NCBI GenBank assembly: GCA_016716535.1
Contig: JADJWD010000004.1
Coordinates: 496,001 to 560,000 of the forward strand
From: Betaproteobacteria bacterium
GTDB taxonomy: Bacteria > Pseudomonadota > Gammaproteobacteria > Burkholderiales > Burkholderiaceae_C
Direction of reading: 5' to 3'
Length of the DNA: 64,000 nucleotides
This document shows positions 27,084 to 36,700 of the stretch, piece after piece. A model generated the notes under the pieces. That model did no database searches. It saw nothing but the letters and a program-made list of their open reading frames with translations, and had not been told where the DNA came from. The number at the start of each line of letters is the position of its first letter. The stretch's first letter is position 1. The position numbers and the translations under genes were made by a program.

Positions 27084-28097
27084 ATGCAATCCATCGGCTC
27101 TCCCCTCATGTGGTCCTTGTTCGCGGCGTTCGTGATCGTCGCGCTGCTGGTCGACTTCTTCGCGATGAGCAAGCAGGGCGCGCATCGCGTCGGCATGCGC
27201 GAAGCCGCCGTCTGGTCGGTGATCTGGTTCGGCGTGTCGTTCGTCTTCATGGGCTGGCTGTGGTGGTACCTCGGCGGCACCGGCCCCGACCCGGTCGCGC
27301 GCGACCTCGCCAACGGCAAGGCGCTGGAGTTCCTCACCGGCTACCTGATCGAGAAGGCGCTGGCGGTGGACAACATCTTCGTCTTCCTGATGCTGTTCAC
27401 CTACTTCGCGGTGCCAGCGGAGTTCCAGAAGCGCGTACTGATGATCGGCATCCTCGGCGCGCTCGTGCTGCGCGCCGTGATGATCCTGGTGGGGGCCTGG
27501 CTCATCTCGCAGTTCCACTGGGTGCTGTACATCTTCGGCGCGTTCCTGGTCTTCACCGGCGTCAAGATGTGGTGGGCGGCCGGCCAGGAGCCTGATCTCG
27601 ACAACAACCCGGCGCTGAAGTGGATGCGCCGGCGCATCAAGATATCGCCCATCTACGACGGCGAGAAATTCTTCACCGTCGTGCAGGGCGTCCGGATGGC
27701 CACGCCGCTGCTGCTGGTCATCCTCCTGGTGGGCATCGTCGACATCGTGTTCGCGGTCGACTCGATCCCGGCGATCTTCGCGATCACGACCGACCCGTTC
27801 ATCGTGCTCACCTCCAACGTGTTCGCGATCCTCGGCCTGCGCGCGATGTACTTCCTGCTTGCCAACGTGCACGAGCGCTTCCACCTGCTCAGCTACGGCC
27901 TGGCGATCATCCTGGTGTTCATCGGCGCGAAGATGCTGCTCATCGACATCTACAAGATCCCGGTGGCGTTCTCGCTCGGCTTCACCGCGGTGGCGCTGGC
28001 CGTGACGATGATCCTCTCGCTCAGGATCCCGCCCAAGGGCACGCCGGGAGGCGCCTACCCGTTCGGCGCGAAGAAGCGCGAGGAGGAACGCGCCTGA
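27084..28097 (+). CDS. TerC-family membrane protein (Alx-like)
   Basis: A 337-residue integral membrane protein with about eight or nine hydrophobic segments. TerC signatures: LIEKALAVDNIFVFLMLF and VDIVFAVDSIPAIFAITTDPF, each with the conserved acidic Asp. In E. coli the relative Alx exports Mn2+ and is under a yybP-ykoY riboswitch, as found upstream here, so manganese export is the likely role. Start at 27084 (MQSIGSPLMW). Upstream in-frame codons lie in the riboswitch-to-gene leader. Confidence 0.92.
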   Translation: MQSIGSPLMWSLFAAFVIVALLVDFFAMSKQGAHRVGMREAAVWSVIWFGVSFVFMGWLWWYLGGTGPDPVARDLANGKALEFLTGYLIEKALAVDNIFVFLMLFTYFAVPAEFQKRVLMIGILGALVLRAVMILVGAWLISQFHWVLYIFGAFLVFTGVKMWWAAGQEPDLDNNPALKWMRRRIKISPIYDGEKFFTVVQGVRMATPLLLVILLVGIVDIVFAVDSIPAIFAITTDPFIVLTSNVFAILGLRAMYFLLANVHERFHLLSYGLAIILVFIGAKMLLIDIYKIPVAFSLGFTAVALAVTMILSLRIPPKGTPGGAYPFGAKKREEERA

Positions 28098-28163
28098 CCG
28101 GCCTGACCGGCGCGGGCGCAGCGCGGCGGTGCCTCGCGGCCGCGGGGGGCGCGCAGCGCCCTC

Positions 28164-29087
28164 TCAGCGGCGCTTGCCGGACGAGCGCTGGATCGCCTCG
28201 TTGATCTCGCGGATCGAGCGCTCGATCTCGGCGTCGTCGAGGTCGTCGGCGGCGGCGCCGTCGCCGCTGCCGAGGCTCGCCTGGATCGTCGAGGCGAACA
28301 CCTCCTCGCCCAGCGACAGCGTGCTGATGCCGCCGCTGTCGGTGTCTTCCTGGCCGTCCCATTCGACCGACAGCACGGTGACGTTGTCGCTCTTCTCGCC
28401 GGCGATACGCAGCGCGCGTTCGACCAGTTCGGGCACGGCCTCGGCGATCGGGTAGCCGGTCATCACCTCGGTGATCTCGGCGTCGGTGACGCTGCTCCAC
28501 AGGCCGTCGCTGCACAGGAGCACGCGGTCGCGCGGCTGCATGCGCAGCGGCCCCGCGGTATCGACGACCGGCTTGCCGGGGCTGCCCAGGCAAGTGAAGA
28601 GCACGTTGCGATTGACGCGGTCGCCCATCGGCACCACCTGCGCGAGCGTCTCCTGCAGCTCGGAGTAGCTGTGGTCGCGCGTGCGCGCGACGAGCTTTTC
28701 GCCGCGCACGAGGTACAGGCGCGAGTCGCCGCAGTGCGCCCAGTAGGCCGAGTTGCCCTGCAGCACGCAGGCGACGACCGTGGTGCGCGGCGTGTCGACG
28801 AGGCCCTTCTCTGTGGCATAACGCAGCAGTTGATGGTGCGCGGCGATGATCGCCTCGTGCAGGAAGCGAAGCGGGTCGGGCAGCCGTGGCTTCGCGTCGC
28901 GCTGGAAGATCGCGGCGAGCGTCTGCAGCGCCATCTGCGAGGCGACCTCGCCTTCAGGGTGGCCGCCCATGCCGTCGGCCAGGGCGAAGAGGCCGGCGTC
29001 CCGCGTGTAGCAGTAGCCCATGCGGTCTTCGTTCTTCTCCCGGCCGCCCTTGCGGCTGACCTGATAGACCGCGAAACGCATGGCCAC
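28164..29087 (-). CDS. PP2C-family protein serine/threonine phosphatase
   Basis: A 307-residue PPM/PP2C phosphatase. Motifs: SRKGGREKNEDRMGY, ALADGMGGHPEGEVAS (metal-binding Asp-Gly), AHCGDSRLYLVRG, LLCSDGLWSSV and GEKSDNVTVLSVEW. The C-terminal about 50 residues are acidic and outside the catalytic core. It lies 48 bp downstream of the kinase gene on the same strand; the pair probably sets a phosphorylation state jointly. ATG at 29081 (MRFAVYQ) is an alternative start. Confidence 0.93.
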   Translation of the reverse strand: MAMRFAVYQVSRKGGREKNEDRMGYCYTRDAGLFALADGMGGHPEGEVASQMALQTLAAIFQRDAKPRLPDPLRFLHEAIIAAHHQLLRYATEKGLVDTPRTTVVACVLQGNSAYWAHCGDSRLYLVRGEKLVARTRDHSYSELQETLAQVVPMGDRVNRNVLFTCLGSPGKPVVDTAGPLRMQPRDRVLLCSDGLWSSVTDAEITEVMTGYPIAEAVPELVERALRIAGEKSDNVTVLSVEWDGQEDTDSGGISTLSLGEEVFASTIQASLGSGDGAAADDLDDAEIERSIREINEAIQRSSGKRR

Positions 29088-29135
29088 GTCAGGCGGCGCC
29101 GGCGGCGCAACGCGGGCGAAGGGCGCGGACAGCGA

Positions 29136-30104
29136 TCACGTCTTCGCGCCGGTCTTCAGGGTTTCGATCTGCAGCTTCAGGCGCTCGCCGAAGCTCAGTT
29201 TCGTATAGCGCCGCTCGGTCTCGCGCGCGAGTTCCTTCTGCAACGCGAACACGCTCTGCGGGCGGCTCAATGGATCGAGCGACATGCACCACTCCGTCAC
29301 CTCGATCAGATTGTCGGAGTACACGTTGCGCAGGCGTGACAGGGAAAGCGCGAGGCGGTCCTTCTCGAGCCGCTGCGGCGCGTCGTTCGGCGGGTAGCCC
29401 TGCATGCACGCGTAGATGCACGCGCCGATGGCGTAGATGTCGGTCCACGGCCCGAGCGTGCCGTCGCGCCGGTACATCTCGGGCGCAGCGAAGCCCGGCG
29501 TGTACATCGGGCGGATGAAGTTGCCTTCCTTGCTCAGCACCTCGCGCGCGGCGCCGAAGTCGAGCATCACCGCCTTGTTGTCGTTGGTGACGAAGATGTT
29601 GGCCGGCTTGATGTCCAGGTGCAGCATCTTGTGCTGGTGCACGATGCGCAGCCCGCGCAGGATCTCGTCGAAGAGGCTGCGGATCGAACTCTCGCGAAAC
29701 ACCTTGTCACGCTTCAAGTCGCGCGCGGTGACGATGAAGTCCTGCAGCGTGTCGCCCTGCAGGTAGTTCATCACCATGTACACCGTCTCGTTCTCGCGGA
29801 AGAAGTTCAGCACCGAGACGACGCTCGGGTGGCTGATCTGCGCGAGCGAGCGGCCCTCTTCGAAGAAGCTCTTCAGGCCCAGGCGATAGAGCGGCTGCTT
29901 GTCGGGCTTGACGCGCGGCGTCAATTCGCCGGGCGACCGTTCGGCCAGCGACGCGGGCAGGTACTCCTTGATCGCGACGTACTGCCGGTCTTCACCCTCG
30001 GCGAGATAGACGACTCCGAAACCGCCGGCGGCGAGCTTCTTGACGACCTGGTAGCCCCCGACCACGGTGCCCGACGGCAACGGCGCTGGCTTGGGCTTTG
30101 ACAT
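29136..30104 (-). CDS. Hanks-type serine/threonine protein kinase
   Basis: A 322-residue cytoplasmic kinase with no membrane segment. Gly loop KLAAGGFGVVYLAE (about residues 23-36), catalytic Lys in VAIKEYLP, catalytic loop HLDIKPANIFV, DFG in VMLDFGAARE and an activation segment ending YTPGFAAPEMY. The catalytic loop begins HLD rather than HRD, so it is a non-RD kinase. It is paired with the PP2C gene downstream and divergent from yicC across 80 bp. Confidence 0.93.
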   Translation of the reverse strand: MSKPKPAPLPSGTVVGGYQVVKKLAAGGFGVVYLAEGEDRQYVAIKEYLPASLAERSPGELTPRVKPDKQPLYRLGLKSFFEEGRSLAQISHPSVVSVLNFFRENETVYMVMNYLQGDTLQDFIVTARDLKRDKVFRESSIRSLFDEILRGLRIVHQHKMLHLDIKPANIFVTNDNKAVMLDFGAAREVLSKEGNFIRPMYTPGFAAPEMYRRDGTLGPWTDIYAIGACIYACMQGYPPNDAPQRLEKDRLALSLSRLRNVYSDNLIEVTEWCMSLDPLSRPQSVFALQKELARETERRYTKLSFGERLKLQIETLKTGAKT

Positions 30105-30184
30105 AATCGTTGCGAGGGGTGGCGAGGGTGCCCCGAGACGGCCGGAACGAGTCGGTCGAACGGGGCTATGACGGGGCGCGCGGG

Positions 30185-31075
30185 ATGGCGGTTTATAGCA
30201 TGACGGGTTACGCCAGCGCGGCCGTCGAACTAGGTCCGGCGCTGGGCAGCGTGAACATCGAAGCGCGTTCGGTGAACGGCCGCTTCCTCGACTTGAACCT
30301 GCGCCTAACCGATGAACTGAGGCCACTCGAGCCGGCGCTGCGCGAGATGCTCGCCGCCGCCTGCCGGCGCGGCAAGATCGAGGTGCGCGCCGGCACGACG
30401 CGCGCCGCAGAAGACGGCCCGGCGCAGCCGAGCGCCGACCAGCTCAACCGCTTGTCGCGCCTGCAAACGCAGGTCCAAGCGTGGCTGCCCCAGGCACGCG
30501 CGTTGTCGGTGAGCGAAGTGCTGGCGCTGTGCCGCGGCGTCGCCGGCAGCGCCGACTGGGAGGCGCCGGCGCTGGAGGCTGCGCGCCGCTGCGTCGACGG
30601 GCTGCGCGAGGCACGCGCGCGCGAAGGCGCCCGCCTGGCCGAGGCGCTGACCGAGCGCACTGCGCAGCTGCGCGAGCTGGCCCGCCAGGCCGCGCCGCTG
30701 GTGCCCGCGGTCGTCCAGCGGCAGCAACAACGCTTCTTGGAGCGCTGGCGCGAGGCGCTGGCCACGGCGCAGGTCGGCGCGTCGATCCCCGAGAGCACGC
30801 TGCACGAACGCGCGCTCGCCGAGGCGGCCGCGCACGCGCTGCGCATCGACGTCGCCGAAGAGCTGACACGGCTGGCCTCGCACCTCGACGAGATCGACCG
30901 CCTGCTCGGCAAGGGCGGCGAACTCGGCAAGCGGCTGGACTTCCTGATCCAGGAACTGCACCGCGAGGCGAACACCCTCGGCTCGAAGTCCACCGTGCTC
31001 GAGCTGTCGGCGATCTCGGTGGACATGAAGGTGCTGATCGAGCAGATGCGCGAGCAGGTGCAAAACTTGGAGTAG
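30185..31075 (+). CDS. yicC: YicC-family endoribonuclease
   Basis: A 296-residue YicC protein. N-terminal VYSMTGYASA and EARSVNGRFLDLNLRL; C-terminal DUF1732 with RLASHLDEIDRLL, GKRLDFLIQELHREANTLGSKS and DMKVLIEQMREQVQNLE. YicC acts in RNA turnover in E. coli. In most proteobacteria gmk lies next to it or close by; here the next core gene, gmk, is 17 kb away. Start ATG 30185. Confidence 0.95.
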   Translation: MAVYSMTGYASAAVELGPALGSVNIEARSVNGRFLDLNLRLTDELRPLEPALREMLAAACRRGKIEVRAGTTRAAEDGPAQPSADQLNRLSRLQTQVQAWLPQARALSVSEVLALCRGVAGSADWEAPALEAARRCVDGLREARAREGARLAEALTERTAQLRELARQAAPLVPAVVQRQQQRFLERWREALATAQVGASIPESTLHERALAEAAAHALRIDVAEELTRLASHLDEIDRLLGKGGELGKRLDFLIQELHREANTLGSKSTVLELSAISVDMKVLIEQMREQVQNLE

Positions 31076-31277
31076 TCCCGTGATTCCTCTTGCTGTCCCG
31101 TAGCATGCAGCGGCAAGCTGCGTGGCGGATCGGCAATCGACCCGCTCCGCGATGCGGCGGACAAGACGCCGTGGACGCCCCACGCGAAGTCATCAAGCTC
31201 AAGCAAGTCGGCACCTTGGCGAACACCAGCAGGGCCAGCTCGAGCGCCACCCACTCACACTCCAGGTCGGCGAACAG

Positions 31278-32237
31278 TCATCGTCCCCGTCGTCGACTCC
31301 CCGGCCGCGTGGTCGCCATCGGCCGACGCGTTGTGATGGGCACGTCCACCCGACCGTCCACGAAGCGCTCAGTCATCAGCTGTTGCACCGCGTCCAGGGC
31401 CGCCGGCGTGCTCCGGCGTCGAAGGGTCACCAAGCCGAAGCGCGCCGTGGCGACGAGCGGCGGATCCAGCTTCAGCTCGACCAGGTCAGGTGCGGCGGCT
31501 CGGATGGCCAGCAGCACCGTGTCGCTGCAGCGCGCCACTTCCAGCAGGCTCGGGATCTCGTCGCAGCGCAGCGTCACGCACGCCTCGGGGTGCGCGCGCG
31601 GGCCGTAGCGGTCCACCAGCACGCGCGCCACCTCGTCGGACAGGGGCGTGGCAGCGACCGGAAACCGCAGCAGGTCATCGAAGCGCACAGCCCCGCGCGC
31701 GGTGGCCAGCGGATGACCCTGCCGCACCATGAACGCACCGGCCATCTCGTGCACGAAGCGGGCGTCGAGGTCGGGCGCCGGGCGCAGCGAACGCGCATCG
31801 ACCACCAGGGCGTCGAGCGTGCGCTCGCGCAGGGCCTGCACGAGGAAGTCGGTGTTGGCGCGGGTGATGCTGAGCTGCACGCGCGGCCGCTCCAGCGCCA
31901 TCTTCAGCAGCAGCGGCGTCATCAGCATCGCGCCGGGACCCGAGCCCATGCCGATGCGCAGCACGCCTTCGTCACCGCTGGCCGCCATGCGGGCGCTGTC
32001 GCGCAGGCCGTCGGCAGACAAGACCAGGTCGCGCGCCCGCTCGAGCGCCTGACGGCCGTGGGGCGTGAGCTCGGCCACGCGGCCGACGCGATCGAACAGG
32101 CGCTGGCCGAGTTCGTCCTCCAGCGCGCGGATGCTGCGGCTAAGCGCCGGCTGAGTCAGGTGCAGCGCCGCGGCCGACCTGGCGAAGGACGCGGTCTGCG
32201 CCAACGAGATGAAGTGCCTCAACTGTACGAGGGTCAT
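31278..32237 (-). CDS. LysR-family transcriptional regulator
   Basis: A 319-residue regulator with N-terminal HTH (LRHFISLAQTASFARSAAALHLTQPALSRSIRALEDELGQRLFDR) and an effector-binding domain from about residue 90. Start ATG 32237. It is divergent from the Bug-family binding protein gene across 141 bp, so it probably controls that gene and the amidohydrolase. The C-terminal about 20 residues are Arg-rich and low complexity. The 200 bp between yicC and its stop hold no gene I recognise. Confidence 0.9.
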   Translation of the reverse strand: MTLVQLRHFISLAQTASFARSAAALHLTQPALSRSIRALEDELGQRLFDRVGRVAELTPHGRQALERARDLVLSADGLRDSARMAASGDEGVLRIGMGSGPGAMLMTPLLLKMALERPRVQLSITRANTDFLVQALRERTLDALVVDARSLRPAPDLDARFVHEMAGAFMVRQGHPLATARGAVRFDDLLRFPVAATPLSDEVARVLVDRYGPRAHPEACVTLRCDEIPSLLEVARCSDTVLLAIRAAAPDLVELKLDPPLVATARFGLVTLRRRSTPAALDAVQQLMTERFVDGRVDVPITTRRPMATTRPGSRRRGR

Positions 32238-32378
32238 GACCGGTTCCGTTCTGTGCGATGACGCCGAACTCATCGTATCCGCACGAACAATGCATTGGAC
32301 AGCCTGATGTGCGGCTTCTACATTCGCGTCGCCCCCGAGCACCACCCGCCCCGACCGAACCTCCTTCAAGGACTCTCC

Positions 32379-33365
32379 ATGAGCAAGACCACCTTCCTTC
32401 GAACGTTGGCCCTGTCGGCCGGCCTGGTGCTCGGCGTCACGGCCGTGCTGGCCCAGAGCAACCCGTCCAAGCCGGTGAATCTGATGGTGCCCTACCCGGC
32501 CGGCGGCCCGTCGGACGCCATTGCGCGCATCTTCAACAACCAGCTCGGCAAGGAACTGGGTCAGCAGGTGCTGGTGGAGAACCTGGGCGGCGTCAGCGGC
32601 GCGCTGGCCGCGCAGAAGGTGCTCGCGGCGCCGGCCGACGGCAGCTACATCTTCCAGGGATCGCCCAACGAAGTGATCCTCGCGCCGCTGGCGAACGCCG
32701 CGGTCAAGGTCAAGACCGAGGACTTCCGCCTGGTGCACCCGGTGGCCGACGCGGTGATGGTCTTCGTCACGCGCAAGGATCTGCCGGCCAATAGCGTGGA
32801 CGAGTTGATCGCGCTGGCGCGCAAGTCGGCCGACAAGCCACTCACCTACGGCAGTGTGGGCATCGGCTCGCTCTACCACCTCATCCTCGAGCAGGTGCAA
32901 TCCCAAACCGGCATCAAGCTGGCCCACGTGCCCTACAAGGGCAACGCGCCGCTGCTGCAGGACATCGGCGGCGGCCAGGTCGACTTCGCCGTGCTGGTGT
33001 ACAGCGCCGCGATGGGTGCCCTGGCCGAGCAGGGCCGGCTGAAGGTCATCGGCCAGCTCGGCGCGCAGCGCTCCGATCTGCTGAAGAACGTAGCCGCCGC
33101 CAATGAAGGCAAGGAGCTGAAGAACTTCTCGTACAAGATCTGGACCGGCTTCATGGTGCCCAAGAGCACGCCCGAGTCCGTGGTCACCCGCTTGCACGCC
33201 GCCATCGGCAAGACCCTGCAGGACCCGGCCGTGCGCTCGGCCCTGGCGGCGCAGACGCAGGTGGCCGCAGCCCCGGTGACGCTGGCCGAAGCCTCGAAGT
33301 TCTTCGACACCGAAACCGCACGCTACCGCGCCATCGCCAAGCAGATCAACCTGCAGCCGCAGTGA
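32379..33365 (+). CDS. Tripartite tricarboxylate transporter (Bug-family) binding protein
   Basis: A 328-residue periplasmic binding protein with a signal peptide (ALSAGLVLGVTAVLAQ) and the Bug fold: PVNLMVPYPAGGPSDAIARIF, VENLGGVSGALAAQKV, LTYGSVGIGSLYHL, LAHVPYKGNAPLLQDIGGGQVDFAV. The substrate is unknown; no TctA/TctB membrane subunits lie nearby, which is common for this expanded family. It overlaps the M20 amidohydrolase start (GTGA), suggesting the ligand may be an amide or amino-acid conjugate that the enzyme hydrolyses. Confidence 0.93.
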   Translation: MSKTTFLRTLALSAGLVLGVTAVLAQSNPSKPVNLMVPYPAGGPSDAIARIFNNQLGKELGQQVLVENLGGVSGALAAQKVLAAPADGSYIFQGSPNEVILAPLANAAVKVKTEDFRLVHPVADAVMVFVTRKDLPANSVDELIALARKSADKPLTYGSVGIGSLYHLILEQVQSQTGIKLAHVPYKGNAPLLQDIGGGQVDFAVLVYSAAMGALAEQGRLKVIGQLGAQRSDLLKNVAAANEGKELKNFSYKIWTGFMVPKSTPESVVTRLHAAIGKTLQDPAVRSALAAQTQVAAAPVTLAEASKFFDTETARYRAIAKQINLQPQ

Positions 33366-34630
33366 GCCTGCCGCATCAGCCGCAACGGGAGCCCGACGTG
33401 ACCTACCTGCTGCAGGCCCTGGCCGCGCGTGCCGGCGAATTCATCAGCCTGCGCCGCGACATCCACCGCCACCCCGAGCTGGCCTTCGAAGAGCACCGCA
33501 CCGCGGCGCTGGTGGCCGACAAGCTGGCCGGCTGGGGCTACGCTGTTCACACGGGCATCGGCGGCACCGGCGTGGTGGGCACGCTGGTGCGCGGCAGCGG
33601 CAAGCGGCGGCTGGGCATCCGCGCCGACATGGACGCGCTACCCATCGCCGAAGCCAGTGGCGCCGAGTGGTCCAGCGCCCGCCCCGGCCTGATGCACGCC
33701 TGCGGCCACGATGGCCACACCGCCATGCTGCTGGCCGCGGCGCGCCACCTGGCCGAACAGGGCCGCTTCGACGGCACGCTTCACCTGATCTTCCAGCCGG
33801 CCGAAGAAGGCGGCGGCGGCGCGCTGCGCATGATGGCCGACGGCCTGTTCGAGCGCTTTCCCTGCGACGCCGTGTTCGCCATGCACAACATGCCCGGCAT
33901 CGTGCAGGGCCGCCTGGTGCTGCGCGAAGGCGCAGCCATGGCCTCGTCGGACTACGCCACCATCACGCTCAACGGCGTGGGCGGCCACGGCGGCATGCCG
34001 CACCGCGCGGCCGACCCGATCGTCGCCGCCGCGAGCCTGGTGATGGCACTGCAGACCGTCGTGGCGCGCAATGTCGATCCCCTGCAGCCGGCCGTGGTGA
34101 CGGTCGGCGCCATCGCCTCAGGCAAGGCCAACAACGTGATCCCGGCCACCGCCACGCTGGAGTTGAGCGTGCGTGCGCTCGACCGCGAGGTGCGCAGCCT
34201 GCTCGAGCGCCGCATCCGGGCGCTCGCGGCGGCCCAGGCCGAGAGCTTCGGCCTGAGCGCGCGGGTCGACTGGACACCGGGCTATGCGGTGCTGGTCAAC
34301 ACCCCGGCCGAGACGGACTTCGCGCGCGCCGTGGCGACCGAGCTGCTGGGCGCCGACCGCGTCACGCTGCAGGGACCGCCGCTCACCGGTAGCGAGGACT
34401 TCGCCTTCATGCTCGAACGTGTGCCCGGCAGCTACCTGCTGATCGGCAACGGGGCCGGCGAGGATGGCGGTGCGGGCGCCTGCATGGTGCACAACCCCGG
34501 CTACGACTTCAACGACGGCAACATCGCCGTCGGCAGCGCCTACTGGGTGCTGCTGACCGAACGCTTCCTGGCGACGACCGATGTCCCGGCTGCGGCCGTG
34601 GCGACCGAGGAGCTGTGCACCGCCGACTAG
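33362..34630 (+). CDS. M20-family amidohydrolase
   Basis: A 422-residue metallohydrolase of the M20D (hippurate hydrolase/N-acyl amino acid amidohydrolase) group. Motifs: RRDIHRHPELAFEEHRTA, GIRADMDALPIAEAS, MHACGHDGHTAMLLAAA, LIFQPAEEGGGGALRM, HNMPG, GVGGHGGMPHRAADPI and LTGSEDFAFMLERVPG. GTG start at 33362 in the GTGA overlap with the upstream binding protein; GTG 33398 (MTYLLQALAARAGE) is an alternative. It probably cleaves an imported N-acyl or peptide-like substrate. Confidence 0.92.
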   Translation: MSLPHQPQREPDVTYLLQALAARAGEFISLRRDIHRHPELAFEEHRTAALVADKLAGWGYAVHTGIGGTGVVGTLVRGSGKRRLGIRADMDALPIAEASGAEWSSARPGLMHACGHDGHTAMLLAAARHLAEQGRFDGTLHLIFQPAEEGGGGALRMMADGLFERFPCDAVFAMHNMPGIVQGRLVLREGAAMASSDYATITLNGVGGHGGMPHRAADPIVAAASLVMALQTVVARNVDPLQPAVVTVGAIASGKANNVIPATATLELSVRALDREVRSLLERRIRALAAAQAESFGLSARVDWTPGYAVLVNTPAETDFARAVATELLGADRVTLQGPPLTGSEDFAFMLERVPGSYLLIGNGAGEDGGAGACMVHNPGYDFNDGNIAVGSAYWVLLTERFLATTDVPAAAVATEELCTAD

Positions 34631-34639
34631 ACTTCGTTC

Positions 34640-34868
34640 CCTGCAGGAGAGCGCTGCGGCCTCTGCACCGCAGCCACCGAAGGCGCAATCTCCCATGAAC
34701 GCTCAGGTCCCGTACTGCACACCACCATCGCCGTCTGGAGAGTCGTCACCGGCGTGACGCACCGAAGGAGCAAGGCACGCGGGCCCGCAGCCCGGTGCCG
34801 AATCTCTCAGGTACCAAGGACAGGGGGAGCGGCAAGCGAATGACACATGTCGTTCGTCGCCCTTGTCT
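34640..34868 (+). promoter_or_regulatory. Tandem glycine riboswitch with expression-platform hairpin, upstream of dadA
   Basis: Aptamer 1 (about 34640-34720) shows GGAGAG, a GCTGCGG...CCGCAGC hairpin, CACCGAAGGCGCAA and CGCTCAGGTC. Aptamer 2 (about 34733-34825) shows GGAGAG, a CGTCACCGGCGTGACG hairpin, CACCGAAGGAGCAAG, a GCAC...GTGC hairpin and AATCTCTCAGGTACCAAGGAC. All are glycine-aptamer signatures. A long hairpin follows at 34819-34868, with GCGAATGACA pairing to TGTCGTTCGT, ending in a short T run 11 bp before the dadA ATG. It may act as terminator or block translation. Confidence 0.92.
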
Positions 34869-34881
34869 TTGGAGATCCGTC

Positions 34882-36186
34882 ATGAAAGTCATCGTCCTCG
34901 GTGCCGGCCTGCTCGGCGTCACCTCGGCCTGGTTCCTGCGTCAGCAAGGCCACGACGTCACCGTCGTCGACCGCCAAGCCACCCCGGCCGCCGAAACCAG
35001 CTTTGCCAATGGCGGCCAGATTTCGGTCAGCCACGCCGAGCCCTGGGCCAACCCGAGCGCGCCGCTGAAGGTGCTGAAGTGGCTGGGCCAGGAAGACGCG
35101 CCGCTGCTGTTCCGCATCCGCGCCGACATGCGTCAATGGTTGTGGGGCCTGCAGTTCCTGCGTGAATGCACGCCAGCCCGCACGCGCCACAACATCGAGC
35201 AGATCGTGCGCCTGGGCACCTACAGCCGCGACACGCTGCAGCAGCTGCGGCGCGACACGGGCATCGCCTACGACCAGCGCACGCAGGGCATCCTGCACTT
35301 CTACACGAGCCAGAAGGAATTCGACGGCGCCGAAGGCCCGGCCGCGCAGATGCGCGCGCTCGGCTGCGACCGGCGCGTGATCTCCGCCGACGAGGCGGTG
35401 AAGATCGAACCCGCGCTGCGCCACGTCCGGCCGCAGCTGGCCGGCGCCACCTACACCGCGGAAGACGAATCGGGCGACGCCAACCAGTTCGCGCGCGAGC
35501 TGGTGCAGCGTTGCGAGGCGGCCGGCGTACGGTTTCTGATGAGCCACACCGTCACCGCGCTGCGCGAGGCCGGCGGCCAGATCGACCACGTCGAGGCCAC
35601 CGACAGCGAAGGCCGCTTCCAGCGCCTGCGCGCCGACGCCTACGTGCTGGCCATGGGCAGCCTGTCGCCGCTGATCGCGCAGCCGCTGGGCATCCGGCTG
35701 CCGATCTACCCGGCCAAGGGCTATTCGGTGACGATGCCGGTGAAGGACGCCGCGATGGCGCACCAGGTGTCGCTGACCGATGACGAGTACAAGCTCGTGT
35801 TCTCGCGCCTGGGCAACCGGCTGCGCATCGCCGGAACCGCCGAGCTCAATGGGTACGACCGCGACCTGAACCGCGTGCGCTGCGAAGCCATCGTGCGGCG
35901 CACGGAAGAGCTGTTCCCCGGCGCGGGCGATGCCGAACAGGCGCAGTTCTGGACCGGCCTGCGCCCGGCCACGCCGAGCAACGTGCCGATCATCGGGCGC
36001 TCGAAGCTGCCCAACCTGTACCTCAACACGGGCCACGGCACGCTGGGCTGGACGCATTCCTGCGGATCGGGCAAGAGCATCGCGCGCATCGTCAGCGGGT
36101 TGGCGCCGGAGGTGGACTTCGCGTTCACCGGCGAGCATGCGCGGGCCATCCACAGCCGGCCGGCGGCGGTGGCGGCGCAGGCCTGA
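34882..36186 (+). CDS. dadA: D-amino acid dehydrogenase, small-subunit (DadA) type
   Basis: A 434-residue FAD-dependent oxidoreductase of the DAO/DadA family, which oxidises D-amino acids (or glycine-like substrates) at the membrane and passes electrons to quinone. N-terminal FAD motif VIVLGAGLLGVTSAWFLRQQGHDVTVVDR, DadA-typical ANGGQISVSHAEPWANPSAP and LGQEDAPLLFRIRAD, C-terminal WTGLRPATPSNVPIIGR and LNTGHGTLGWTHSCGSG. The start ATG 34882 lies just after the riboswitch expression platform, so expression probably responds to glycine. Whether glycine is also a substrate is an inference. Confidence 0.93.
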   Translation: MKVIVLGAGLLGVTSAWFLRQQGHDVTVVDRQATPAAETSFANGGQISVSHAEPWANPSAPLKVLKWLGQEDAPLLFRIRADMRQWLWGLQFLRECTPARTRHNIEQIVRLGTYSRDTLQQLRRDTGIAYDQRTQGILHFYTSQKEFDGAEGPAAQMRALGCDRRVISADEAVKIEPALRHVRPQLAGATYTAEDESGDANQFARELVQRCEAAGVRFLMSHTVTALREAGGQIDHVEATDSEGRFQRLRADAYVLAMGSLSPLIAQPLGIRLPIYPAKGYSVTMPVKDAAMAHQVSLTDDEYKLVFSRLGNRLRIAGTAELNGYDRDLNRVRCEAIVRRTEELFPGAGDAEQAQFWTGLRPATPSNVPIIGRSKLPNLYLNTGHGTLGWTHSCGSGKSIARIVSGLAPEVDFAFTGEHARAIHSRPAAVAAQA

Positions 36187-36700
36187 ACGGCGCTCCGGCG
36201 CTCGTGTGGGCGTGCGCGCCATGGCGCGAAGGGATGAAGAGGGCTTCCAGCGTGGTCGCCCTCCTGAGAAACCTCGTGCCGGCCCGGAACAGCGCCCCGC
36301 TGGACGTTGGGACCGACCGGCTCGGGCGGGCCCGCAACGAGCGGTTTGCGGTGGGGCGATCGCCTGAACAGGCGGCTGGAGCCGACCCTAAGGGGACCAC
36401 AACCGCTCAGCAACGCCGACATTCCGGAATCTCGCCGTCACAAGTGCTTGGAATGCGTTCAGTCGCTCTGATGGTCGACGAGAACCGCAGCTGCCAAGTC
36501 TTCGAGGGCGGTGCCCACGGACTTGAAAACGGTCCGCTCGACCGTGTCGCGGCGACCTGCAGCCTCCCCTCTGCAGAGACTCATAAGCGTTCCTCGCACG
36601 GCTCTCCGATCGAAGACACTTCGCGAGAGCGGTCCGAGAAGGTCACCGCTCTTCACCAAGGCTTCGTCGGTGTCAATGTAGAGGCCTGCGTCCCTAACAG
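36187..36700. other. Intergenic stretch without recognisable genes
   Basis: About 510 bp between dadA and the IS remnant. Short open frames exist on both strands, but none shows family motifs or a convincing ribosome-binding site. G+C is visibly lower than in flanking genes in the second half (about 36400-36700), consistent with imported or decayed DNA. Nothing firm is seen. Confidence 0.5.
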
